Positions 44,387 through 53,619 are shown, counted from the stretch's first letter. The stretch: 64,000 bases of DNA from Achromobacter spanius (GCF_003994415.1 NZ_CP034689.1:806001-870000); one strand, 5' to 3'. The notes: a model not told the origin generated them from the sequence alone. Program-made: numbers and translations.

Positions 44387-44824
44387 ACGACGCACTACCT
44401 GTATGAGCCGGGCAGCTTTGTGCCGCTGGCGCAGGCCATTAGCAGGAAACCTGTGCTGCTGCATAAGCAGCCGGAGTATGTGGGTACGTATGACATTGAT
44501 CGGGATCCGCTGTGGACGACCTCGCCTGAGCCGGATCTGCTGGACGCGCTCGCCTGGTACCAGTGCGACCACTTGGGCACGCCGCAAGAGCTGACGGATG
44601 CGCAAGGCGAGATCGTCTGGAGCGCGCAGTACAAGGCTTGGGGCGCGGCGAGGGAGGTGATCTCAAGCGCCGCGCAGGCGGCGGGGATACGGAATCCGAT
44701 CCGCTTCCAGGGGCAGTATTGGGATCAAGAAACCGGGCTGCATTACAACCGTCACCGGTACTATGATCCGGAGGTCGGACGGTTTATTGCGAAGGACCCG
44801 ATAGGGCTGGCGGGGGGGATAAAT
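44387..44824 (+). repeat. Rhs core-end direct repeat, copy 2
   Basis: Near-identical to 41562-41999. It places the orphan toxin end in the right frame for exchange by homologous recombination. Confidence 0.93.
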
Positions 44825-45235
44825 ACCTATGCATATGCGCCGAGTCCGCTGGCGTGGATAGATCCACTGGGGTTGAGGTGCGGTCATTCTGCTGAAAATC
44901 CCAAGCAGGCGCATGCTGCTATAAGAGATCAATGGGGACATGATATGAGTCCCGCTGAAATGAGGGAACTACATAAAACGATCGATAACATCAAACTAAA
45001 TCGACCAGCTTACGCAAGGGACGGTATCGAATTTGAGAATAGTTTCCGTATTTCTCCAAATAGTCAACGATTAGATACTGGCAGTGGGCCATATAGAGAA
45101 TGGACGGCTAAAACACCTGGCGTTGGCAATCGAGGTGCAAGGCGTATTGTTATTGATAACGCGACAGGGAAAGCGTATTACAGTCATGACCATTATGAAT
45201 CTTTTATAGAAATAAATCTTGGGGGTTGGAGATGA
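44387..45235 (+). pseudogene. Orphan rhs end with barnase-like RNase toxin
   Basis: Opens with the 438-bp Rhs core repeat (44387-44824) in frame but has no start of its own, so it is a silent cassette unless recombined into the main rhs gene. After IDPLGL comes a 120-aa toxin with YREWTAKTPG...GARRIVIDN...AYYSHDHYESFIEI. This fits barnase/RNase Sa: general base Glu in YREW, Arg in ARRIV, and His in the DHY.(S/T)F motif. The toxin part appears intact. A barstar-like gene overlaps its stop (ATGA). Confidence 0.88.
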
Positions 45236-45564
45236 TGAAATTTAAAAAATTATCCTCTGACTTTTATAAAATAAAAATAGATGATGATTTTCATGATGAA
45301 ATGAAGAGGTTGTTTGGTTTTCCTGATTTCTATGGGAAGAACTTCAACGCTTTTATTGATTGCTTAAGCAGCCTTAGATTTCCTGAGGATGGAATGACAA
45401 ATATACACTTGGATAAGGATGAGTATTTATTGATGGAGATTAAGGGTATTCATTCTTTATCTGATGAGATTAGGCATGGATTTTTGTTATCAATAGAAGT
45501 TATTAATCAAGGGGCAATATCTTTCGGTGATGAGGTATTGATTTTTTTGTTGCTGATTAAATAG
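45232..45564 (+). CDS. Barstar-like immunity protein
   Basis: 110 aa. The segment LFGFPDFYGKNFNAFIDCLSSL aligns with the barstar helix that plugs the barnase active site (LPEYYGENLDALWDCL), and the end GDEVLIFLLL matches the last strand. The ATG at 45232 overlaps the stop of the RNase toxin. The gene is AT-rich. Unlike the toxin, it has its own start and could be expressed, giving protection even when the toxin end is silent. Confidence 0.88.
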   Translation: MMKFKKLSSDFYKIKIDDDFHDEMKRLFGFPDFYGKNFNAFIDCLSSLRFPEDGMTNIHLDKDEYLLMEIKGIHSLSDEIRHGFLLSIEVINQGAISFGDEVLIFLLLIK

Positions 45565-45570
45565 AAAGTG

Positions 45571-45595
45571 GCCGGTTATCACTAGCCGGCTTTTA
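45571..45595 (+). terminator. Terminator after the barstar-like gene
   Basis: GCCGG (45571-45575), 10-nt loop, CCGGC (45586-45590) and TTTT. Confidence 0.65.
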
Positions 45596-45609
45596 TCTGT
45601 CACTACGTC

Positions 45610-46200
45610 CGTGCGCGTGCAAACAAGGCCGCTGGCGCAGGCCATTAGCAGGAAACCTGTGCTGCTGCATAAGCAGCCGGAGTATGTGGGTACGTATGAC
45701 ATTGATCGGGATCCGCTGTGGACGACCTCGCCTGAGCCGGATCTGCTGGACGCGCTCGTCTGGTACCAGTGCGACCACTTGGGCACGCCGCAAGAGCTGA
45801 CGGATGCGCAAGGCGAGATCGTCTGGAGCGCGCAGTACAGGCTTAGGGATGGATCAAAGAAGAGCGATCAAGCAGCGCATTGCAGTAAGGGATTAGCAAC
45901 CCGATCAGGTTCCAGGGGCAGCATCACGATCCAGAGACTGGGCTACATTACAACCGGTATAGGTACTATGGTCCGCAGGTAGGGCGATTGGTTAGTCGAG
46001 ATCCAATTGGGTATGCAGGTGGGTTAAACGTCTTCCAATATGCACCGAATCCGATTGAATGGATTGTTCCATTTGGATTAGCTGGCCATCGAACTGCGAC
46101 AAGGGCTGACCAGGGAGTGGAACTCGGAAGGCACCTGACAGATAAGCAAGCTTGGCAAGCTATACGCAGTGCGAGCTTGATGCAGTTGCCGCCAGGCTAA
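45610..46200 (+). pseudogene. Third rhs end, decayed
   Basis: Begins with 23 bp matching 41472-41494, then jumps to the sequence of 41597 onward, and stays near-identical to copy 2 until 45839. Beyond that the Rhs core is diverged and frameshifted (VGRLVSRDPIGYAGGLNVFQYAPNPIEW), and the cleavage motif reads VPFGL instead of DPFGL. A short tail (GHRTATRADQGVELGRHLTDKQAWQAIR) is the start of a third toxin. Not functional as it stands. Confidence 0.85.
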
Positions 46201-46308
46201 ATCCCCGGCCCAGAAAAACGTTGGGATTCAAGATTCCGGCTGAAGCGCTGGACGCAATGTTGCACTGACCGTCTGAATCCACAACAACGCTTTTGCGGGG
46301 GGGATTAC

Positions 46309-46340
46309 CCCTCGACTTCAAGGACGTCGAGGGCCTTTTT
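46309..46340 (+). terminator. Terminator at the end of the rhs locus
   Basis: CCCTCGAC (46309-46316), 9-nt loop, GTCGAGGG (46326-46333), then CCTTTTTG. It separates the rhs array from the convergent DUF1120 gene. Confidence 0.75.
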
Positions 46341-46361
46341 GTATGGCCACGGGCCACGAGG

Positions 46362-47066
46362 CTACAGGTAGCGCAACGTGAATGTCACCGAACCATCCAG
46401 TGGAATTTCCTTGGACGTCGGCAAGGCAGTGGTTCCGTTCAACACGGGTGTCACGGCCAAGCTGACGGATACTGTCGTGATGGGCATGGCGGTGGCATCT
46501 TTGCCGAACGAGTATTCGTCCGCCGGATTCACGTTGATGGTGTCTATGGCGGACTGAACAGGCCAGCTTGCGCTGCCGCGTGGACGGGAAAGGACCATGG
46601 ACGTACTTTGGAAGGGCGGGACGCCGTCAACCACCGTGGCGTGGGGACGTACCAGCAGCACGACGGCACCGATCTTGACATCGTCGATACGGCCCAAACC
46701 CCAAGCGTGGGGTGTGCCGTTCAGTGGGTTTTGATAGGGCCACGGCATGCCGCTGGCGATGGCTGCCTGATGCGTGATGGCAGTGTCCGGACGATTTTCG
46801 TGAACCGTGAAAGAGACGCGCGTGGGGCCGCCACACGCGATTTCCAGGCGTGGACGCTGTTCAGGCAGCAGCGTTCCATTGCGGTTCAGACTGTGAAAGG
46901 GCAGGGTGCCAAAGTCGACGGGGCTTGCCCCGCCAAAGCCCATGCTGCAGGCTGGCGGGGTGAGTTGGCCGCCGATGACCAGATCGGCCTGGTTAGTGGC
47001 GGCATGCGTGGTGCTTGCCGCAGCCAGAGCCAGACCGACGCAAAGGCGTGGCAGGGTTTTCGTCAT
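46362..47066 (-). CDS. DUF1120 family exported protein (1 of 3)
   Basis: 234 aa with a Sec signal peptide (cleavage after THAA, about residue 23). Mature part starts with ADLVIGGQLTPPACSMGFGGASPVDFG and ends with LDGSVTFTLRYL, the beginning and end of the DUF1120 fold, which resembles fimbrial subunits. Two Cys (PPACS, EIACGG) likely form the conserved disulfide. Third in a minus-strand row of paralogues (47998, 47112, 46362), 45 bp after the previous one. Confidence 0.88.
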   Translation of the reverse strand: MTKTLPRLCVGLALAAASTTHAATNQADLVIGGQLTPPACSMGFGGASPVDFGTLPFHSLNRNGTLLPEQRPRLEIACGGPTRVSFTVHENRPDTAITHQAAIASGMPWPYQNPLNGTPHAWGLGRIDDVKIGAVVLLVRPHATVVDGVPPFQSTSMVLSRPRGSASWPVQSAIDTINVNPADEYSFGKDATAMPITTVSVSLAVTPVLNGTTALPTSKEIPLDGSVTFTLRYL

Positions 47067-47111
47067 GTGAGCGAATGGAGGCAGGTTCGTGCGGGTGAGG
47101 TTGGATCGCGG

Positions 47112-47813
47112 TTACAGGTAACGCAACGTGAATGTGATCGAACCGTCCAGCGGAATTTCGTTCGCGGCGGGCAGGGTTGATGGTTGCCCGATCATGGGGG
47201 AGAGCCCGATCGCCAACTGCGCGTTCGTAATTGGTACGGCGGGTCCGCCTGTCGGGCCGAACGAGTATTCAAAGTCAGGGCTGAGGTTGAGCGAGTAATG
47301 CGATGACGCAACCGACCAGCTATTACTGCCTGTGGGGCGTGCCAGGATCTTCTGCACTCCCGCTGTGGTCAGGACCGCCCCGTCGACCGTGGTGGTCTGC
47401 GGGGTGATCAATGCAATCAATGCGCCTGTCTTGATCTGTTTGCCGTCTGCAAAACCCAGCCCCCAGGAATATTTGGGACCATTCACGTCATTCTGGTACG
47501 GCCAGTTCAGGTTGGGGGCTTCCTGGAGCGTGATGCCCGAGCCTGCCCGGTTATCCAGCGCGACAACACTGACGCGCGTGGGGCCGCCGCAGTTGATTTG
47601 TAGAGCGGTGTCTTTGCTGCCCAGTTTCGTCCCATTGTTGTCCAAGGCGTTGAACACGATGGAGTCAAAGTCGAGCGTTGCGTTGCCGCCAAAATGGGCG
47701 TTGCATGCTGGCGGCGTGAGCTTGCCTGTCACGTTGAGATCGCTGTTGCCGGCAGCGTGCGATGCGGCAGCTAGCGTGGCAAACGCCACGCCGACGAAGA
47801 ATTGATTTTTCAT
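47112..47813 (-). CDS. DUF1120 family exported protein (2 of 3)
   Basis: 233 aa from the ATG at 47813. Signal peptide MKNQFFVGVAFATLAAASHAA, then DLNVTGKLTPPACNAHFGGNATLDFDSI and two conserved Cys. It ends with EIPLDGSITFTLRYL, nearly the same as the next paralogue, and shares WPYQN and the CGGPTRVS segment with it. Periplasmic or surface pilus-type subunit by family and context; no direct role shown. It is separated from the upstream paralogue by about 185 bp without a recognised promoter. Confidence 0.88.
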   Translation of the reverse strand: MKNQFFVGVAFATLAAASHAAGNSDLNVTGKLTPPACNAHFGGNATLDFDSIVFNALDNNGTKLGSKDTALQINCGGPTRVSVVALDNRAGSGITLQEAPNLNWPYQNDVNGPKYSWGLGFADGKQIKTGALIALITPQTTTVDGAVLTTAGVQKILARPTGSNSWSVASSHYSLNLSPDFEYSFGPTGGPAVPITNAQLAIGLSPMIGQPSTLPAANEIPLDGSITFTLRYL

Positions 47814-47997
47814 AATGAACGTTCCTGATGTCAACAAATGCCGTCCTCGAGAGGCAGCGAACGAGCTGGTTCTGGCGTTGCCCAATTGCAGCGAGACTGT
47901 GCGGCCTTCAACGGTCGCACAGCCGTACGCTGCACTTATTTCAAGGGCTTGCCCGATTGCGAGGGGGCGCCACAGCGCGCCCTCCGCGGTACCCTTC

Positions 47998-48717
47998 TTA
48001 CAGGTAAACCAGCGAGATCGTGGCGCTGCCATTCAGGTTAATGGCCTCGGTGGTCGGCAGAGCCGCGGCGCGGTTGATCGTCGGGGTGACGGTAAGCGAG
48101 CCAGTGACCGAGTCGACTGCTGCAGGCGTGGCACCGGCACCTGGCGAACCCACGAAGAAGGCGTAGGTGAAATTGGGGCTGATGAACTGCCGCTGTATGG
48201 TCTCGGCGAGCCAGGTGCGTTTGTCCGCGCTGTAGAGGACGGTGGCTTTGTTCAAGTCGGCTTGGACGTCGCCTTCCTTGAAGCCGAACATGTAGCCGCC
48301 GATAGGAATTTGAGTGCTGTCGGGTCCCGCAACGGAACCCAAGCCGAAGATGAAGGCGTCGGTGATGGTGGCGTTGTTTGACCCCCATGCATTGACGTTT
48401 AACGAGGCTTTCAGAACTTTGCTGCTGGCGCGGTTGTCTACCACGTGCAGGCCGACGCGCGTCTTGCCCTCGCACGTGATGTTCAGGCCAATTGTTTTGG
48501 AGTCAAGTTTGGTGCCGTCGAAAACGAGTGAGTTAAATGCGTGCTCACCGAAGTCGAGGGTGCCTCCGCCGTCAAGCGACAGGTTGCACGACGGCGGGGT
48601 GATGCGGCCGGTGATTGTCAGGTCCGCGGTGGGAGCGGCTTGGGCGGAGGCGGCGATCAAAAAGCTTGCGGCCAGGAGGTATCGCAGAGCGGGCAGGGGG
48701 CGTACCGAGTGATTCAT
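47998..48717 (-). CDS. DUF1120 family exported protein (3 of 3)
   Basis: 239 aa. Signal peptide to about residue 27 (LLAASFLIAASAQAA), then ADLTITGRITPPSCNLSLDGGGTLDFGEHAFNSL and the same CEGKTRVGL core; ends with NLNGSATISLVYL. It is the most divergent of the three and is the first gene of the row. The dyad TAGGC-N4-GCCTA lies 62 bp before its start and occurs also before the chaperone gene, so these genes are probably controlled together. Confidence 0.88.
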   Translation of the reverse strand: MNHSVRPLPALRYLLAASFLIAASAQAAPTADLTITGRITPPSCNLSLDGGGTLDFGEHAFNSLVFDGTKLDSKTIGLNITCEGKTRVGLHVVDNRASSKVLKASLNVNAWGSNNATITDAFIFGLGSVAGPDSTQIPIGGYMFGFKEGDVQADLNKATVLYSADKRTWLAETIQRQFISPNFTYAFFVGSPGAGATPAAVDSVTGSLTVTPTINRAAALPTTEAINLNGSATISLVYL

Positions 48718-48778
48718 GACTATCCAGTTTCTGGTGGAACAAAGGAATCACTCTAGGAAACGCATGACTTTTAGGATA

Positions 48779-48792
48779 TAGGCATGCGCCTA
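48779..48792. promoter_or_regulatory. Operator-like dyad TAGGC-N4-GCCTA between DUF1120 and regulator genes
   Basis: TAGGC-ATGC-GCCTA preceded by GATA. The same dyad with the same flank (GATATAGGC...GCCTA) is at 53606-53619. It is 62 bp before the DUF1120 gene (minus) and 106 bp before the regulator (plus). LuxR-type regulators often bind such short inverted repeats. Confidence 0.65.
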
Positions 48793-48897
48793 ATCTTCAT
48801 TACGGTTGTGTAAACGGCTGCGTTACTATTTGTCCACGTTGGTTTTTCGTTCAACGAGAAACAGTGGAAAATCTGGGCTCTACCGGGGAATTCCATA

Positions 48898-49599
48898 TTG
48901 TCAGCATCCAATTTTCATCCGTTGCGCATCGCAATCCTGGATGACCATCCGGTGGTGCGGGCTGGCATGTCCGCCTACCTGTCGCAAAACCGCGACATCT
49001 TTGTCATAGGCGAGTTCGAGACCAGCCGCGACATGATCCGGACGCTTGTGGATCAACCCGTCGATGTGCTGTTGATCGACTACTCATTAGGTCCGACTGA
49101 AGTCGACGGCATTTCGCTGATCAAGATGTTGCGCATCAAGTTTCCCGACGCGCGCATTCTGGTGTTCTCCGCGCTCTACGATCCGGCCACGGTGGCGTTG
49201 GCCCTGCGTTCCGGTGCGCACGGCTTTGTGGGCAAGGGCGGGCGCGAAGAGGAAATCGTGCTGGCGCTACGCAAGGTGGCAGCGGGCGGTACCTACTGCG
49301 ATCCCCAGATGACTTACCTGCTGTCTGGCGCAAGCACCGAGCAGATTGAGCCCTTGGCGCGAGACACGCCGGCCGACCCTGCCTTGTCCGCCTCGACAAG
49401 CGGCCTGCTGGATGGCGCATCGTTGTCTGGGCGCGAGCGTGAAGTGATTCGCTGCCTGCTCGCGGGGATGACCATTTCCGACATCGCGATCAAGTTTGGC
49501 CGCAGCCCCAAAACCATCAGCGCGCAAAAGGGCACCGCCTATCGCAAGCTGGGGGTCACAACGGACAACGGCCTGTTCAAGCTGTGCGGGCTTTTGTAA
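48898..49599 (+). CDS. LuxR/NarL-type response regulator (BvgA/FimZ-like)
   Basis: 233 aa from a TTG at 48898 with GGGG 9 bases upstream. Receiver domain (residues 10-125) with D15/D16 and phospho-acceptor D61 (LLIDYSLG), then a Thr/Ser-rich linker and a LuxR helix-turn-helix (LSGREREVIRCLLAGMTISDIAIKFGRSPKTISAQKG). No histidine kinase is adjacent, so it is an orphan here. Its place between two pilus gene groups and a shared dyad before both suggests that it controls them, as BvgA-type regulators do for fimbriae. Confidence 0.9.
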   Translation: MSASNFHPLRIAILDDHPVVRAGMSAYLSQNRDIFVIGEFETSRDMIRTLVDQPVDVLLIDYSLGPTEVDGISLIKMLRIKFPDARILVFSALYDPATVALALRSGAHGFVGKGGREEEIVLALRKVAAGGTYCDPQMTYLLSGASTEQIEPLARDTPADPALSASTSGLLDGASLSGREREVIRCLLAGMTISDIAIKFGRSPKTISAQKGTAYRKLGVTTDNGLFKLCGLL

Positions 49600-49638
49600 G
49601 CGCCGGCATTCAACCGCGCGGATGGTGACGGGCACGCG

Positions 49639-50250
49639 CTACATGTCAACCAATTCAAGCTGCAAGGTCGCCGACCATACCGTCTGGTCGGCGACGCGAA
49701 CGTCGGCATCGGCGACTTCAGGGTTCAACGCAATCTGGGCGGTAAGACTGCGTCCGGCACGGCCATGTTCCAACATCACCGTGTCGCCGGGCCGCAGGGA
49801 GATCCGGGGCTGGGCGCCATGAGGCGCGTCTGGGTTGACCAGACGGGTTTCATCACCGTCGATCCGGACGTGACTCAGGACGATGTGCAACGCGCCGGTG
49901 CCGGCGAATTTCGTGGCGCCATGTTGCCCTGCGGTGGCGTTCAGACGCAGTGCGATGGGGCGGGCAGTAGGGCAGTTGATGGTCAACGGCACCAGACGCG
50001 GCTCAAGCTGATAGCGCCGGTTGCCGTCCAACGTCAGTTGTCCGGCGGTGAAACTGCCGTAGTCGACGGTGGCTTGGCCGAATGACATCATGCAGCCCGC
50101 TATCGGCGCCGCGGCTGCTCCGCGCATCATGGGCGGCAGGGGCGATGCTTGCGCCGCCGCGGGCGTGGTCCAGGCGGCGGTCACGAGCAGCGTTGCCACC
50201 GCCAGCGCGGGCCGGCACGATCGAACGAGACGAGAGTTTGCGAGAGTCAT
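49639..50250 (-). CDS. Pilus-associated exported protein
   Basis: 203 aa from the ATG at 50250 (AAAGGA upstream). Signal peptide to AAAQA (about residue 33). The mature part (GCMMSFGQATVDYGSFTAGQL, INCPTARPIALRL, ending WSATLQLELVDM) has the two-Cys layout of a fimbrial subunit or tip protein. It is the third gene of the chaperone-usher operon, 32 bp after the usher stop. The ORF can be extended upstream to 50364 but that would overlap the usher and skip the signal peptide. Confidence 0.78.
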   Translation of the reverse strand: MTLANSRLVRSCRPALAVATLLVTAAWTTPAAAQASPLPPMMRGAAAAPIAGCMMSFGQATVDYGSFTAGQLTLDGNRRYQLEPRLVPLTINCPTARPIALRLNATAGQHGATKFAGTGALHIVLSHVRIDGDETRLVNPDAPHGAQPRISLRPGDTVMLEHGRAGRSLTAQIALNPEVADADVRVADQTVWSATLQLELVDM

Positions 50251-50282
50251 GGGTTCCTTTTGCGATGAGCGGGATGGGGCGG

Positions 50283-52718
50283 CTACGGGATGCACGTCGC
50301 CTGGGTGCGCTCGTACAACGCGTTCAGGTCGGGTGTGTCGGCAATGTCGAATTCGAGCGTGCACGACGCTTCTTCCGTGGGCGACACGCTGAACGGTGTG
50401 GCCCCTGCCAGCATGTCAGGCAGGAAGATCTGGCCGCCGCTGCCCACCAGCGTGACGAACACGCCATTGGCATCCAGCACGGCCGCGCCCTTGGACACCG
50501 GCGAGCCGTCAGCGTAGGTGGCGGTCAGCAATGCGCGGCGAACCGTAACCACCTTGAAGTCCACGGCCGATACCGACCCGCGCGCCGGGTCTAGGCTGTA
50601 GCGGCCGTTGATCAAGTCCACGTTGCGCGCCAGTGATGTCGTGGCGACCTGGATCTGCCCGTTCCGATAAGCAGGCAGCGACGGGATGACGGCCCGGCCC
50701 CAGAGGTCGGTCCACACGCTGCCCGCCGGCGTGCTCAAGCGTATGCCGGATAGACCACCCACCGATGCGATGGCGAACGTGTCCTGCACCCGGTAGGGCG
50801 AAAAGCTCAAGCCATGTGCGTGCCCGACCAGCCCACCGCGCATGCGCGCGGAATGGCTGTACCCGCCCTTGAAACTGCTGGCCGCCAGATTCAGATGCGT
50901 ATAGGCCGAATTGACGCCGACCGAACCGGAATAGCTGGTCTGGCCGTGAGAACTGGTGGTGGCCGCGAGGGTGTAGCTGCTTCGCTCGTTGATTGATGCG
51001 CCAGTATTGACGCCATAGCTTGTGCCGCTGTCCTGGCGTTGCATCGACGCGCTGACCCTTTGCTTGCCCAAGGGCAAGCTCAGGTTCAGATACATGAGGC
51101 TGCCCTGATTGCGGTGGCTGGAACCCATGTCGCGTTCGAAAGACAGCGACACGCTGGCCCGACCGAAGCTCTTGCCCCAGCTGAAAATGCCGCGACGCGA
51201 TGAATTTCCGCGGGTACTCAGGGATTCGCTGACGTTCATATTGAAGCCGCCCAGCGTGGATCCGCTCCAGCCCAACCCTGCGCTGATCTGTTGCTTGATA
51301 CGGTCTTCGCGAAGATGCGGATACCACTGCGTACCGCTAGTCGGCCTGTTGGCGCTGTCCAACACCTCGCTGTAGCCGTCGGTGCGCCGCAAGAGCGAGA
51401 GGTTCGAAGACACGCCCGGCAGCACTTGCCCCGAGACCGACACGATGTGCTGCGAGCCGCTACGCCCGGTGCGCGAATTTTGCGAGAAAGTGCTCTGCAC
51501 GCCGGTCTGGATGCTGCCGGGCAGAGCCATATCCGAGCGGGCGCCGAGCGACCGATAATCCTGCGTCAGCAATAGTCCGGCCGCGATGTTGGCGCGCCTG
51601 CCCAACGCGATGCCGTATTCGGCCGCGGCGACCGGCATGGAGCCGCCACCTCCCGCATCCGTTTGGCGCAGCGTGCCCAAACCGCCGGTGAATCCAGTGG
51701 GCGTACCAACACGGTCTACCTGCAACGCGGCCGCGGGCACGTAGAACACACGCTCTTCGCCCGAGGTTTCGTGGATCACAACCTTGAGGTCTTGCGTCAA
51801 TGACCGGGGCAGTACATCGGTCATGGTGAACGGGCCGGGGGGCACGATGGCGGACGCCAGTGGAATGCCGTTCTGCGAGACTTCGACTCGGGCCTGTGTG
51901 TGGGCGATGCCGGTGATGGGCGGGCCTTCCTGTTCGCTACTTTGTAATGCGGTTTCCGGAAACAGTTGCATGCCGTTGACGGGAACGCCGGCAAACAGCG
52001 AACCGCGCAGATTGATTTGCCCCGCCTGAAAGGTGGTGTGCCAAGAGGGCAATGTACGCTGGGCGTAAGCATCGACGTGGTTCCACGTCGACTTCCCGCC
52101 GTTATTGGAATAGGTGCTGTTGCTGCGCAGGATCCAATCGTTCGCGTTCAGGCCCAGTTCGGTATAGGCCTGCAGATATGTCGACTTGCCGCCGAGATGG
52201 CGCGTCTGGCTGGACAGTACGTCGTAGTTCAGGATGGCGGCGCGTCCCCCCGATTGATAGGTCGTGGCGGTGGCTGCTCGGTCCATTGCGCCGGGAGGCG
52301 CGACGATGTCCACGGTCATGCGTTCGGGCTGTAGCGCGATGGTGGTGGTGGGCCAGGCCTGAAGAAATGCGTCAGGACAGGCCTGTGGGTCGCTGCGTTG
52401 CGCTTCAGGCACCTTCAGCTCGGCCAGGGTCAGCAGTTCCGAACTCAGGCAGAGTCTGCCGCCGGTATCGAATGTGGCCAGGGCGCGCCCGACGTTGCGC
52501 CCGTTGACGCTCACGTGCACGGTGTGTTGGCCCGGCATGAATTGTGGCCCGTTCTTGAAGTGCGATGCGATGGCCGGATTCAAGCCGCGGCTTTTCAGGG
52601 TTTCAAGGTCGAACCCGCCTGCACCGGGTTGCGCGATGGCAGCCCCGTGCAGGCACAGCAGGAGGCTCGCGGCGACGAAGGCGCCACCGCGAGCATTGCG
52701 TAAGCGGTTGCAGAACAT
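50283..52718 (-). CDS. Outer membrane usher (FimD/PapC family)
   Basis: 811 aa. Signal peptide to about residue 29, N-terminal domain with FDLETLKSRGLNPAIASHFKNGPQFMPGQHTVHVSVNGR, a 24-strand barrel with many short repeats (VNGMQLFPETALQ, QARVEVSQNGIPLASAIVPPGPFTMTD), and a C-terminal domain with GAAVLDANGVFVTLVGSGGQIFL and two Cys. It threads pilus subunits across the outer membrane. It lies 104 bp after the chaperone gene; together they form a classical chaperone-usher unit. Confidence 0.93.
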   Translation of the reverse strand: MFCNRLRNARGGAFVAASLLLCLHGAAIAQPGAGGFDLETLKSRGLNPAIASHFKNGPQFMPGQHTVHVSVNGRNVGRALATFDTGGRLCLSSELLTLAELKVPEAQRSDPQACPDAFLQAWPTTTIALQPERMTVDIVAPPGAMDRAATATTYQSGGRAAILNYDVLSSQTRHLGGKSTYLQAYTELGLNANDWILRSNSTYSNNGGKSTWNHVDAYAQRTLPSWHTTFQAGQINLRGSLFAGVPVNGMQLFPETALQSSEQEGPPITGIAHTQARVEVSQNGIPLASAIVPPGPFTMTDVLPRSLTQDLKVVIHETSGEERVFYVPAAALQVDRVGTPTGFTGGLGTLRQTDAGGGGSMPVAAAEYGIALGRRANIAAGLLLTQDYRSLGARSDMALPGSIQTGVQSTFSQNSRTGRSGSQHIVSVSGQVLPGVSSNLSLLRRTDGYSEVLDSANRPTSGTQWYPHLREDRIKQQISAGLGWSGSTLGGFNMNVSESLSTRGNSSRRGIFSWGKSFGRASVSLSFERDMGSSHRNQGSLMYLNLSLPLGKQRVSASMQRQDSGTSYGVNTGASINERSSYTLAATTSSHGQTSYSGSVGVNSAYTHLNLAASSFKGGYSHSARMRGGLVGHAHGLSFSPYRVQDTFAIASVGGLSGIRLSTPAGSVWTDLWGRAVIPSLPAYRNGQIQVATTSLARNVDLINGRYSLDPARGSVSAVDFKVVTVRRALLTATYADGSPVSKGAAVLDANGVFVTLVGSGGQIFLPDMLAGATPFSVSPTEEASCTLEFDIADTPDLNALYERTQATCIP

Positions 52719-52822
52719 GAAAAGCCACGAGTGGAGCCGGCGCGCAACGCCCGCAAGACCCGGTTGCCGGGTCTTGCGAGCATGGCCAAGCGTGTTGATG
52801 CCCCGCGGGGGCAGTGATGCCG

Positions 52823-53530
52823 TCAGTTTTTGATCGGCGCGTCGAAGGACGAGACTTGATAGCCGTAGACGCTGGCGGGATACAGGCGAACGCTTGACTG
52901 TCCGGCTTGCAGGGGGGCCTCTGTGCCGACCAGCTGCAGCGTTTCACCCGGCAAGACGTACGTCTTGGGCAGGATCAGCGCCTGATCCGACGGCTGCACA
53001 TTGACGCGTTGGTCCATGCGCACGATGTAGGGGCTGGGGTTGTGCACCGTCAGCTTGCCGTCTTGCACAGTCCACTGCAGCGAGCGCCACGGCGCATTGT
53101 CGTTGGCGATCTTCTTGGGCAGCGCGATCAGCGGAAGATCCTGCCTGATGGTCAGGTGCAGCTTGTTGCCCTGTTCACCGGTTTGCGGAATGCCTTCGAA
53201 GATGGCGCGCTTCATGCGCTGCGCGTCCAGCGGCTTGTCGTGGGTGAGCAAAAAGCGCACCAACTGCGTTTTGCCGGGAGCCACCACGGCAGCGGGCGGC
53301 GACACCATGACCCAATTTTCTTGGTCTTCGGCAATGTGTTCGATCATGGAGATCAGCAGCACGGGTTCGTCACCCGTATTCTTGATGCCGATCGTGCCTT
53401 CGCCGGTATTTTCGTGCACGAGCACAACCGACGTTTCAGGCTGAATGCCCATTGCTAGGGCTTGGCTGGCGGGGAAAAGGAGGGCGAATAGAGATGCCGC
53501 GACGATGCGCGGGAAGGTGTTCTTGAACAT
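52823..53530 (-). CDS. Periplasmic pilus chaperone (PapD family)
   Basis: 235 aa from the ATG at 53530. Signal peptide MFKNTFPRIVAASLFALLFPASQALA. The first Ig-like domain has TSVVLVHENTGEGTIGIKNTGDEPVLLISMIE and WVMVSPPAAVVAPGKTQLVRFLL with the conserved Arg and Lys positions that anchor subunit C-termini; NKLHLTIRQDLPLIALP is the usual strand between domains. It is the first gene of the operon, and the dyad at 53606-53619 is 76 bp upstream. Confidence 0.92.
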   Translation of the reverse strand: MFKNTFPRIVAASLFALLFPASQALAMGIQPETSVVLVHENTGEGTIGIKNTGDEPVLLISMIEHIAEDQENWVMVSPPAAVVAPGKTQLVRFLLTHDKPLDAQRMKRAIFEGIPQTGEQGNKLHLTIRQDLPLIALPKKIANDNAPWRSLQWTVQDGKLTVHNPSPYIVRMDQRVNVQPSDQALILPKTYVLPGETLQLVGTEAPLQAGQSSVRLYPASVYGYQVSSFDAPIKN

Positions 53531-53605
53531 GGAGATATCGCTAAGGCATCGGCCCAAAGGGCCTTGAAAGCGTAGCAGTGTAGAAACCGGCTCGTTCGCC
53601 TGATA

Positions 53606-53619
53606 TAGGCGAACGCCTA
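53606..53619. promoter_or_regulatory. Operator-like dyad TAGGC-N4-GCCTA before the chaperone-usher operon
   Basis: TAGGC-GAAC-GCCTA, part of the longer perfect repeat ATAGGCG-AA-CGCCTAT. It has the same GATA flank and orientation as the dyad at 48779-48792. Candidate site for the LuxR-type regulator at 48898. Confidence 0.65.
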
